6,100 nt of DNA from Bacillota bacterium (lineage in GTDB: Bacteria; Bacillota; Clostridia; Acetivibrionales; DSM-1351), in assembly GCA_023392075.1 (NCBI GenBank), contig JAEVZU010000017.1, positions 1 to 6,100 of the forward strand. Direction: 5' to 3'. Each line of letters opens with the position of its first letter. Position 1 is the stretch's first letter. The notes under the pieces are model-generated. The model was not told where the DNA came from. It saw only the letters and a list, made by a program, of their open reading frames with translations, and did no database searches. Shown in pieces: positions 1 through 5,679 of this stretch. Position numbers and translations under genes: made by a program.

Positions 1-2
1 AA

Positions 3-134
3 CTTGCCAAACTGCCGGCAGAGACCTTGCGTATGGCAATGGCTATCCTTGGAATAGGTCCGATAATTTTTGCATACCCGTTCTTTCAGAAATATTTCAT
101 TAAAGGTCTCACCATTGGTGCTGTAAAGGGTTGA
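3..134 (+). CDS. C-terminal end of a carbohydrate ABC transporter permease (CUT1, LplC/YtcP type), cut by the left edge
   Basis: This is the last 43 codons of an inner-membrane permease subunit of a CUT1 sugar importer. The reading frame is open from base 3 and ends at TGA 132-134. What is visible is LPAETLRMAMAIL, then a hydrophobic stretch (GIGPIIFAYPFF), then QKYFIKGLTIGAVKG as the extreme C-terminus. This ending (last transmembrane helix, then QKYF-KG-T-GAVKG) is characteristic of LplC/YtcP/MalG-type permeases that work with LplA-type binding proteins. The conserved EAA loop that contacts the ATPase lies outside the window. The binding protein follows after 68 nt, in the usual order permease, permease, binding protein. 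The fragment is too short to name a substrate; family assignment is confident, specificity is not. Confidence 0.88.
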   Translation, partial: LAKLPAETLRMAMAILGIGPIIFAYPFFQKYFIKGLTIGAVKG

Positions 135-170
135 TTCCGGCAGATTGGTTTGTATCTGTTTGCCGGTCAA
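131..170 (+). promoter_or_regulatory. Intercistronic RNA hairpin between permease and binding-protein genes
   Basis: CCGGCA (137-142) pairs perfectly with TGCCGG (161-166). TTGA (131-134, including the permease stop codon) can extend the stem with TCAA (167-170) across a two-base bulge. An alternative inner pairing CAGAT/ATCTG is also possible. Only a loose T-rich stretch (171-180) follows, so this is not a good terminator. In known operons, hairpins at this place act as 3' stabilisers or 5' protectors and let the binding protein be made in excess over the permeases. That role here is inferred. Confidence 0.55.
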
Positions 171-202
171 TATATTATTTTCATATTAAAGGAGGAAAAT
201 AA

Positions 203-1768
203 ATGGATAAGATGAAAAAAATGGGGTGTCTTGTTTTTGCCCTGGTATTTATTTGCAGTGTTGTTTTAACAGGCTGCGGAGGCTCAAAGGACAGCACTGC
301 GTCGTCTTCGCCGAACAGTCAGGCACCGGCTGCCGACAGTTCCAGCTCGGCCGGGAGTAAAGCTCCGGAATTGAAACCATATGAGCTGAACTGCTATTTT
401 CTGGCTCCTCAAACAAAGGATCTCCCTTTAGTTCAGGACGAAGTAAGCAAACTTTTAACTGAAAAGATCAACGCAACCATCAAGCTTAATTACTTTTTTT
501 GGGATAGCTATCAGGACAAACAGAAACTGGTGGTAGCTTCCGGTGAAAAGATTGATGTCATGTTTTCACCTTCCTGGTGGGGCTGGAGTACCTTTGTAGC
601 CCAGAAGGCATGGCTTGAGCTGGATGATTTGCTTGCACAATACGGAGCAGATATTACAAAGAATATCAACCCGGCTTATCTCAAGGCACCTGTTATTAAC
701 GGCAAGCTTTATGCGGTTCCTACCAACAAGGATATGTTTGGTGTAGGGGGAGTGCTTGTCAACAAGGCTTTAGCTGAGAAATATAACTTTGATTTTTCCA
801 ATATAAAGACTCCGGCGGATTTTGAACCCATGCTGAAGACAATTAAGGAGAAGGAACCTGGAATAGTGCCGTTCGTGTCTGCACAGGGTGACCATGCTTC
901 ATATTTTACCCAGGACGCATTGGTTCACATTTCGCAAACAGAGGTTCCGGTAGGATATAAGAAGACCGATGGTGATATCAAAATTGTAAATCTGCAGGAA
1001 ACACCTGAGTATATAAACGTGATAAAAATGACAAGAGAATGGTACAACAAGGGTTACATAAATAAGGATGTTGCCACACTCAAAGACTCTATGCCTGTTA
1101 AGAAAGCCCAAAAGGCATTCATGTGGGGAGAACAGCTTAAGCCGGGCAAGAACGATGAAATGAAGGCACAGTTAGGATATGATTTGATACAGGTAAATGC
1201 ATATAAGGATATTCCTTATTATGCTACAACCGGAGACTTGACAAATTCCATGCTCGTTATTCCAAGAACCTCGGAGGATCCTGCAAGAGCTATGATGTTT
1301 ATTAATTTACTGTTCGGTGATAAACAAATAAAGAATCTTCTGGATTGGGGTATTGAAAACAAGCATTATAAAAAGATAGGTGAAAACCAGATTGACTTTG
1401 CAGATGGCGTAACCGCAGATAATTCCGGTTACACTGGAATTGCCCAGTGGGCAATGGGCGGAGACCAGTTCCTTGATTACCTGTGGGCAAATGAAAGTCC
1501 GGATAAATGGACTAAGATGAAGGAGTTCAATGAATCTGCAAAACCTGAAAAGCTTTTAGGCTGGGTCTATAATCCGGAAGCTGTAAAAACTGAAATTGCC
1601 ACTTTGGCAACCGTCGGTAAAAACATGGGTAATCCGTTAAATGAAGGTATCGTTGATTATGACAAGTATTATCCAAAGATGAAGGAATCGCTTGAAAAAG
1701 CAGGTATAGTCAAGGTTTGCGCCGATGCTCAAAAGCAGGTTGATGACTTTTTGGCCGCTAACAAATAA
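203..1768 (+). CDS. Extracellular sugar-binding lipoprotein of a CUT1 ABC importer (LplA-like, DUF3502-type C-terminus)
   Basis: This is a 521-residue substrate-binding protein anchored to the outer face of the membrane; it would deliver an oligosaccharide or modified sugar to the permease encoded just upstream. Residues 1-24 are a lipoprotein signal (MDKMKKM, hydrophobic core, lipobox LTGC with Cys25 as the lipidated residue). Residues 26-58 are a Ser/Ala/Pro-rich tether. The body has the bilobed family-1 binding fold with aromatic-rich segments such as FFWDSY (98-103) and SWWGW (124-128). The block EDPARAMMFINLLFGDKQ (358-375) followed by WGIENKHY (382-389), and GWVYNPEAVKTEIA (453-466) to the C-terminus, match the LplA/DUF3502 group. 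The start at 203 is set by AAAGGAGG at 188-195, seven bases upstream. No ATPase gene follows; CUT1 systems of this group commonly share one encoded elsewhere. The ligand is unknown. Confidence 0.93.
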   Translation: MDKMKKMGCLVFALVFICSVVLTGCGGSKDSTASSSPNSQAPAADSSSSAGSKAPELKPYELNCYFLAPQTKDLPLVQDEVSKLLTEKINATIKLNYFFWDSYQDKQKLVVASGEKIDVMFSPSWWGWSTFVAQKAWLELDDLLAQYGADITKNINPAYLKAPVINGKLYAVPTNKDMFGVGGVLVNKALAEKYNFDFSNIKTPADFEPMLKTIKEKEPGIVPFVSAQGDHASYFTQDALVHISQTEVPVGYKKTDGDIKIVNLQETPEYINVIKMTREWYNKGYINKDVATLKDSMPVKKAQKAFMWGEQLKPGKNDEMKAQLGYDLIQVNAYKDIPYYATTGDLTNSMLVIPRTSEDPARAMMFINLLFGDKQIKNLLDWGIENKHYKKIGENQIDFADGVTADNSGYTGIAQWAMGGDQFLDYLWANESPDKWTKMKEFNESAKPEKLLGWVYNPEAVKTEIATLATVGKNMGNPLNEGIVDYDKYYPKMKESLEKAGIVKVCADAQKQVDDFLAANK

Positions 1769-1789
1769 ATCCTGAAGAATAACTCCCCG

Positions 1790-1844
1790 AGAGCTGCTTT
1801 AAGCATAATGCTTATTACATTATGTTTGAGGAGGCTCTTTTTTT
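1790..1844 (+). terminator. Rho-independent terminator of the CUT1 operon
   Basis: A 21-bp stem is formed by 1790-1810 with 1818-1838, closed by a 7-nt loop (CTTATTA). It has seven perfect pairs at the loop (CATAATG/CATTATG less one wobble further out), five perfect pairs at the base (AGAGC/GCTCT), four G-U wobbles and a single G-A mismatch. A run of seven T begins at the foot of the stem (1838-1844). It lies 22 nt after the binding-protein stop codon and separates that operon from the enzyme cassette. Confidence 0.92.
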
Positions 1845-1971
1845 ATCTTGAAATTAAATAGTCACCGGATTGTATTTAATTACAAAACAAATTACTAAAT
1901 AATTTAGCTATTTATTTAGCAATTAACTAAAAGGTTTATAGAGAAATATTTAGTTAGATATATTTAATAAT

Positions 1972-2006
1972 ACCATTATTTTATGCAATACACACAAAAT
2001 AATGGT
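1972..2006. repeat. Perfect 11-bp inverted repeat (candidate operator)
   Basis: ACCATTATTTT (1972-1982) is repeated inverted as AAAATAATGGT (1996-2006), with a 13-nt centre. It is not followed by a T-run on either strand, so it is not a terminator. The right arm runs into GTGTACAC (2005-2012), itself an 8-bp palindrome. The centre is about 100 bp upstream of the predicted transcription start, a position compatible with an activator or a distal operator. Function is inferred only. Confidence 0.45.
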
Positions 2007-2056
2007 GTACACACTGTATATAAACGACAAAATGTATAAAAGTATAAATAAATTTA

Positions 2057-2085
2057 TTGCTAAATACTAATAAACGATTTATAAT
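2057..2085 (+). promoter_or_regulatory. Predicted sigma-A promoter for the isomerase-transketolase operon
   Basis: TTGCTA (2057-2062, four of six matches to TTGACA) and a perfect TATAAT (2080-2085) are separated by exactly 17 bp. Transcription would start near 2092, giving an unusually long leader of about 235 nt. The spacer and -10 contain the palindrome ATAAA-CGA-TTTAT (2070-2082), which overlaps the -10 box and resembles only the central part of a CcpA cre site; the outer cre bases do not fit. Confidence 0.6.
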
Positions 2086-2227
2086 AATACTTAAGAAATG
2101 AACATTGATCTGTATTTGGTGTAAATAATATAAATACTGTTACTAAACAAAATTTACTAATTATCTTATATTTTCATGTATTTATTTTAAATTGTATATT
2201 TTCAAAAAAGCTTATTATTATACCTTT

Positions 2228-2257
2228 TTGACAGAATTATGTAAACCTAATTTTAAA
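2228..2257 (+). promoter_or_regulatory. Possible second, gene-proximal promoter
   Basis: A perfect TTGACA -35 box (2228-2233) is followed after 18 bp by TTTAAA (2252-2257), a poor -10. TTTTTGAC at 2225-2232 is repeated directly at 2269-2276, 44 bp away. The -35 is good but the -10 is weak, so either an activated promoter or chance is possible. Confidence 0.3.
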
Positions 2258-2313
2258 TAAGTAATTAATTTTTGACCTATCTTTCCAATCGAAACAAAAT
2301 ATATCTAAAGAAT

Positions 2314-2317
2314 GGAG
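2314..2317 (+). promoter_or_regulatory. Ribosome binding site that fixes the isomerase start
   Basis: GGAG at 2314-2317 lies nine bases before ATG 2327. The in-frame ATG at 2312 overlaps this site and has no purine-rich site of its own upstream, so 2327 is the preferred start. Confidence 0.75.
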
Positions 2318-2326
2318 AAATGTACA

Positions 2327-3727
2327 ATGAGTAAAGTGAAAATCGGCTTTGCACCCACCAGAAGAAGTATATTCAGTGCACCGGATGCAGTCAAATTCGG
2401 AAACCTCACCAGAGATAAACTCAAGGAATTAAATGTGGAATATGTTGATATTACGGATATTAACTCCGAAGGACTTCTATATGACGATGAAGATATGAAA
2501 AAAATTGCAGAAAAGTTCAAGGCGGAAAAAATCGACGGTCTGTTTTTACCACACTGCAACTTTGGTACCGAATATGCATGTGCAAGATTGGCCAAGGCCT
2601 TGAATGTTCCTGTTTTATTGTGGGGCCCGAGGGATGAAAGACCCGATGAAAAGGGCATACGTCTGAGAGACAGCCAGTGCGGGCTTTTTGCTACCGGAAA
2701 GGTGCTGAGAAGATTCAGAGTCCCTTTCACATATATGTCCAACTGCAGACTGGAGGATCCGGAGTTTGAAAGAGGCATAAAGGACTTCCTGGCTGTATGT
2801 AATGTTGTTAAAACCTTTAGAAATACAAGGATATTGCAGATTTCCACAAGACCGTTTGATTTCTGGTCTACAATGTGCAACGAAGGGGAATTGCTTGAGA
2901 ATTTCAACATACAGCTTTCTCCCATCCCAATGCCTGAACTTGTATATGCGGTAAAAGCGGCGAAAGAGGAAAAAACTGAGGTTGAAAAAGTCATAGAGAC
3001 TATAAAAGCTAAAATGAACGTTAAAATCGCTGACCAGCACCTGGAGAATGTTGCTGCGATGAAGGTTGCAATGCAGGGGCTGGCCGGAAAATACGGCTGC
3101 AATGCCATTGCACTGCAGTGCTGGAACTGCCTGCAGTCTGAACTTGGAATAATGCCCTGTGCGGCAAACTCACTTCTGAATGATGAAGGTATCCCGGTTG
3201 TCTGCGAAACAGATATCCACGGTGCAATAACTTCATTGCTGGCAGAAGCTGCAGGTATGGGTGAGACAAGATCCTTCTTCGCAGACTGGACGGTACGTCA
3301 CCCGGACAATGAAAATGGTGAACTGCTCCAGCACTGCGGACCATGGCCGGTTTCGGTAGCCAGGGAAAAGCCAACGCTGGGTTATCCCCTAGCATTCAGC
3401 TATCCTGGATCTGTGGAAGCTGAAGCAAAGCACGGCGAGCTTACACTGTGCAGGTTTGATGGAGACAATGGAGAGTATTCACTGCTGCTGGGCAACGCAA
3501 AGGCAATTGAAGGACCCTACACAAAAGGCACCTATCTCTGGATTGAAGTGGATAACTTGAAAAGGCTGGAAGAAAAGCTGGTATCCGGACCATATATCCA
3601 CCATTGTGTGGGGATTCACAAAAATATTGTGCCGGTATTATACGAAGTCTGCAAGTATATCAATGTCAAGCCGGATTTTTATGACCCAATAGAAGAAGAC
3701 GTTAAAGCATACCTTAGAGGAGAGTAA
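2327..3727 (+). CDS. L-fucose/L-arabinose isomerase-like sugar isomerase (COG2407-type)
   Basis: This 466-residue cytoplasmic protein belongs to the fucose isomerase-like family, metal-dependent aldose-ketose isomerases. It starts MSKVKIGFAPTRRS, the first strand of a Rossmann-like N-terminal domain (about 1-160); a second alpha/beta domain follows (about 165-310) and a C-terminal beta-rich domain (about 335-466). In the motif QSELG..C..NSLLNDEGIPVVCETDIHGA (270-300), Glu272 and Asp296 are 24 residues apart, the same spacing as the metal ligands Glu337 and Asp361 of E. coli FucI. FFAD (317-320) matches the following FucI block. The third ligand, a C-terminal His, is probably within GPYIHHCVGIH (421-431). 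The protein is shorter than FucI itself (about 590 residues), as is usual for this branch, which includes sulfoquinovose isomerase SqvD. It is Cys-rich (15 Cys). It is the first gene of a cassette with split transketolase; the substrate is not determinable from sequence alone. Confidence 0.85.
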   Translation: MSKVKIGFAPTRRSIFSAPDAVKFGNLTRDKLKELNVEYVDITDINSEGLLYDDEDMKKIAEKFKAEKIDGLFLPHCNFGTEYACARLAKALNVPVLLWGPRDERPDEKGIRLRDSQCGLFATGKVLRRFRVPFTYMSNCRLEDPEFERGIKDFLAVCNVVKTFRNTRILQISTRPFDFWSTMCNEGELLENFNIQLSPIPMPELVYAVKAAKEEKTEVEKVIETIKAKMNVKIADQHLENVAAMKVAMQGLAGKYGCNAIALQCWNCLQSELGIMPCAANSLLNDEGIPVVCETDIHGAITSLLAEAAGMGETRSFFADWTVRHPDNENGELLQHCGPWPVSVAREKPTLGYPLAFSYPGSVEAEAKHGELTLCRFDGDNGEYSLLLGNAKAIEGPYTKGTYLWIEVDNLKRLEEKLVSGPYIHHCVGIHKNIVPVLYEVCKYINVKPDFYDPIEEDVKAYLRGE

Positions 3728-3780
3728 TTGATATATCGTATGCAGTTGTAATAGATTAAGTTTTTTATTACTTTTTGTTA

Positions 3781-3796
3781 CACCGCTGCTGCGGTG
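3781..3796 (+). promoter_or_regulatory. GC-rich hairpin abutting the transketolase ribosome binding site
   Basis: CACCGC (3781-3786) pairs perfectly with GCGGTG (3791-3796) around a TGCT loop. It sits in an otherwise T-rich 84-nt gap and touches the purine-rich ribosome binding site (GAGAGGGGG, 3797-3805). No T-run follows, so it is not a terminator. Possible roles are protection of a processed 5' end or modulation of ribosome access; both are inferred. Confidence 0.5.
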
Positions 3797-3811
3797 GAGA
3801 GGGGGATTCTA

Positions 3812-4636
3812 ATGAACAATTTAAAGGCATTGTCTTTTGAGCTTAGAAAAGATGTACTCAATATGATTTTCAAGGCAAAGACAGGGCATATCGGCGGAGA
3901 TTTCAGTGTAATGGACATACTGGTGACGCTTTATTTCAAGCATATGAATGTTTCGCCTGAAACAGTTAACAACAGTGATAGAGATAGATTTATCCTCAGC
4001 AAGGGACATTGTGTGGAATCCTTATACAGTGTTCTGGCAGGGAGAGGCTTTTTTCCGAAAGCCGATCTGGAAACCTATTCACAATTTAAATCAAAATATA
4101 TCGGACATCCGACCAACAAGGTTAACGGCATCGAAATGAATTCCGGGTCTTTGGGACATGGTCTGTCTGTGGCAGTTGGCATGGCACTGGCAGCAAAGAT
4201 GGATAAAGCCTCCTACAGAGTATATACCGTTATGGGGGACGGTGAACTGGCAGAGGGCTCGGTATGGGAGGGAGCTATGGCAGCCGGTCACTACAAGCTG
4301 GATAATCTTACGGCGGTAGTAGACAGAAACCGTTTACAGATCTCCGGGACTACCGAAGAGGTCATGACCCAGGATAACCAGGATGAAAGATGGAGCAGTT
4401 TCGGCTGGAATGTAATTCATGCCGAGGGTAACAGCATGGAAGCCCTGGATAAGGCATTTGAGACTGCCAAGGCAACAAAGGGTAAGCCGACAGTGATTAT
4501 TGCCGATACTATAAAAGGCTATGGAGTTTCCTTTATGGAAAATTCAAAACAGTGGCATCATAAGATTCCGAGCCAGGATGAGTACGAGAAGGCAATTGCA
4601 GAATTAGACCAGAGGAGGATGGCTGCAAATGAATAA
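3812..4636 (+). CDS. Transketolase, N-terminal (thiamine diphosphate-binding) subunit
   Basis: This 274-residue protein is the first half of a two-gene transketolase, which moves a C2 ketol unit between a ketose and an aldose in the cytoplasm. Visible motifs are GHIGGD (25-30, substrate/TPP His26), SKGH (63-66), GHP (98-100), GSLGHG (112-117) and the TPP/metal motif GDGELAEG (142-149) through VVDRNRLQISG (169-179), with Asp143 and Asn173 as expected metal and diphosphate ligands; KGYGVSFMENS-QWHH (235-250) closes the domain. The length is normal for split TktA-type subunits. ATG 3812 is chosen because GAGAGGGGG (3797-3805) stands six bases upstream; the in-frame GTG at 3794 is inside a hairpin and overlaps that site. 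It overlaps the next gene by 8 nt and must pair with its product. Its genuine substrate may differ from pentose phosphates given the isomerase upstream. Confidence 0.93.
   Translation: MNNLKALSFELRKDVLNMIFKAKTGHIGGDFSVMDILVTLYFKHMNVSPETVNNSDRDRFILSKGHCVESLYSVLAGRGFFPKADLETYSQFKSKYIGHPTNKVNGIEMNSGSLGHGLSVAVGMALAAKMDKASYRVYTVMGDGELAEGSVWEGAMAAGHYKLDNLTAVVDRNRLQISGTTEEVMTQDNQDERWSSFGWNVIHAEGNSMEALDKAFETAKATKGKPTVIIADTIKGYGVSFMENSKQWHHKIPSQDEYEKAIAELDQRRMAANE
4613..4618 (+). promoter_or_regulatory. Ribosome binding site inside the preceding gene, for transketolase C-subunit
   Basis: AGGAGG (4613-4618) lies within the last codons of the N-subunit gene, ten bases before ATG 4629. With the ATGAATAA overlap it supports coupled, equimolar translation of the two halves. 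Confidence 0.8.
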
Positions 4637-5564
4637 AATACCCAATCGTCAGGCAATATGTGATGTTTTAGTGGAAAAAGCAAATACTGATAAGGATATT
4701 GTGGTTCTTTGCAGTGATTCCAGAGGTTCTGCTTCATTAGCTCCTTTTGCGGATACGCATCCGGAACAGTTTGTGGAGACCGGTATTGCCGAACAAAACA
4801 TCGTATCCATTGCAGCAGGGCTTGCAAAATGCGGAAAAAAGGCCTATGTGGCTTCTCCGGCGTGTTTCCTGTCCACCAGGAGCATGGAGCAGGCAAAGGT
4901 TGATGTGGCTTACTCAAATACAAATGTAAAGCTTATAGGTATCAGCGGCGGAGTCAGCTATGGGGCCCTGGGAATGACCCATCACTCGGCACAGGATATT
5001 GCATCAATGACTTCCATCCCAAATATGAGGGTTTACATTCCCAGCGACCGTATACAGACCAGAGCTTTATTCGAAAGCCTGTTAAAGGATGAAAAACCGG
5101 CCTATATACGTGTGGGACGTAATCCTGTAGAAGATGTTTATGAAGAAGGCAGGCTGAACTTTGAAATGGACAGGGCAACCGTTGTTCAAGAAGGCACCGA
5201 TCTGACCATTATAGCCTGCGGCGAGCTGGTAAAGCCGGCCGGTAAAGCTGCCGGAATCCTGCAGGAACAGGGTATATCGGTAAGGGTTCTGGATATGTAC
5301 TGCGTCAAACCCATTGATAAGGCTGCTGTAGAAAAGGCTGCTGCTGAGACAAAGGCCATTATAACAATGGAGGAACATTCACAATACGGCGGGCTTGGAG
5401 CCATGGTCAGCCAGATTGTAGCAAGTACCGCACCGAAAAAAGTGATTAATCTGGCGCTGCCTGATGAGCCGGTAGTCACGGGAGTATCCAAAGAGATATT
5501 TGACTATTACGGCTTAAACGAAACCGGATTGGTTAATATAGCCAAGGAATTGTTGAACAGGTAA
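4629..5564 (+). CDS. Transketolase, C-terminal (pyrimidine-binding and C-terminal domain) subunit
   Basis: This 311-residue protein is the second half of the split transketolase. The pyrimidine-binding domain (about 5-170) contains VETGIAEQN (49-57), whose Glu55 is the expected catalytic residue that activates the thiamine diphosphate aminopyrimidine. It also has GALGMTHHS (112-120), IPSD (137-140) and YIRVGR (159-164), matching positions that contact TPP and substrate in transketolases. The C-terminal domain (about 183-305) carries LDMYCVKPID (221-230), EEHSQYGGLG (248-257) and the typical ending YGLNETGLVNIAKELL (294-309). Length is normal for split TktB-type subunits. The start codon overlaps the N-subunit stop by 8 nt and has AGGAGG ten bases upstream. 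A 1-deoxyxylulose-5-phosphate synthase is excluded by the two-gene organisation and short length. The acceptor and donor sugars are not readable from the motifs. Confidence 0.93.
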   Translation: MNKIPNRQAICDVLVEKANTDKDIVVLCSDSRGSASLAPFADTHPEQFVETGIAEQNIVSIAAGLAKCGKKAYVASPACFLSTRSMEQAKVDVAYSNTNVKLIGISGGVSYGALGMTHHSAQDIASMTSIPNMRVYIPSDRIQTRALFESLLKDEKPAYIRVGRNPVEDVYEEGRLNFEMDRATVVQEGTDLTIIACGELVKPAGKAAGILQEQGISVRVLDMYCVKPIDKAAVEKAAAETKAIITMEEHSQYGGLGAMVSQIVASTAPKKVINLALPDEPVVTGVSKEIFDYYGLNETGLVNIAKELLNR

Positions 5565-5679
5565 TTTCCGTTTTTTTAATGTGCCTATACCGGGCACCGT
5601 TACGGGAACTGACGGGGGGTCAAACTCCGTAGTATCTATATAAAAAACATATATTAAATTTTCGGGAGGATGTAATTTT
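5565..5679 (+). promoter_or_regulatory. Intercistronic gap with T-run and small GC-rich hairpins
   Basis: A run of seven T (5571-5577) directly follows a weak, bulged stem (5546-5551 with 5563-5569), which could cause partial termination. A GC-rich patch in AT-rich surroundings follows, with GTGCC/GGCAC (5581-5585, 5593-5597) and ACGGGG/CTCCGT (5612-5617, 5625-5630, one G-U pair). No clear promoter was found: TATAAA at 5639-5644 lacks a -35 box. Read-through from the transketolase genes is therefore likely. Confidence 0.35.

Larger units (their letters stand above)
1892..2162. repeat. Dispersed 9-mer family, consensus about TWRCTAAAT, eight copies on both strands
   Basis: Copies seen: TTACTAAAT 1892-1900 (+), TAGCTAAAT 1902-1910 (-), TTGCTAAAT 1914-1922 (-), TAACTAAAA 1924-1932 (+), TAACTAAAT 1948-1956 (-), TTGCTAAAT 2057-2065 (+), TTACTAAAC 2140-2148 (+) and TTACTAATT 2154-2162 (+). 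Five sit within 65 bp; 1892-1900 faces 1914-1922, and 1924-1931 forms an 8-bp dyad with 1949-1956. One copy covers the -35 box of the promoter at 2057. A regulator-binding role is inferred; AT-rich sequence will generate some copies by chance. Confidence 0.4.
1845..2326. other. Long AT-rich intergenic regulatory region without a gene
   Basis: About 480 bases between the terminator and the isomerase start contain no convincing open frame on either strand and no tRNA or recognised riboswitch. Composition is far more AT-rich than the flanking genes. The supported contents are a sigma-A promoter, a perfect 11-bp inverted repeat, a set of related 9-mers and a second weak promoter, listed separately. 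A minus-strand frame enters from 2305 but is a shadow of the isomerase gene. Confidence 0.8.

Noticed and set aside
2069..2082. CcpA cre site at the -10 box
   Set aside because: Only the core WAANCGNTNW agrees; the outer T-G and C-A positions do not match, so it is kept only as an operator-like palindrome.
2312..2326. Upstream ATG for the isomerase, adding five residues
   Set aside because: It would overlap the GGAG site and has no site of its own; the family N-terminus begins with the strand KVKIGF.
2092..2326. Riboswitch or T-box in the long leader
   Set aside because: No recognisable conserved aptamer, T-box sequence or terminator/antiterminator pair could be found; the stretch is nearly all A/T.
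2305..3108. Long minus-strand frame (267 codons) opposite the isomerase
   Set aside because: The protein has no recognisable domain, has a composition of Ser/Phe/Leu runs typical of an antisense shadow, and lies wholly within a well-supported conserved gene.
3116..3163. Iron-sulfur cluster site from the clustered Cys 265, 268 and 278 of the isomerase
   Set aside because: Only CxxC plus one distant Cys, inside a motif explained by the isomerase metal site; no known cluster-binding pattern.
3728..3780. Terminator between isomerase and transketolase
   Set aside because: T-runs are present but no stem precedes them, and the only hairpin lies after them; co-transcription is more likely.
3794..3811. 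GTG start for the transketolase N-subunit
   Set aside because: It lies in the hairpin stem and overlaps the ribosome binding site that serves ATG 3812.
5670..5675. ATGTAA start-stop overlapping the ribosome binding site of the CUT2 binding protein
   Set aside because: It overlaps the end of the GGAGG site with no spacing, so a ribosome could not use it; chance occurrence.
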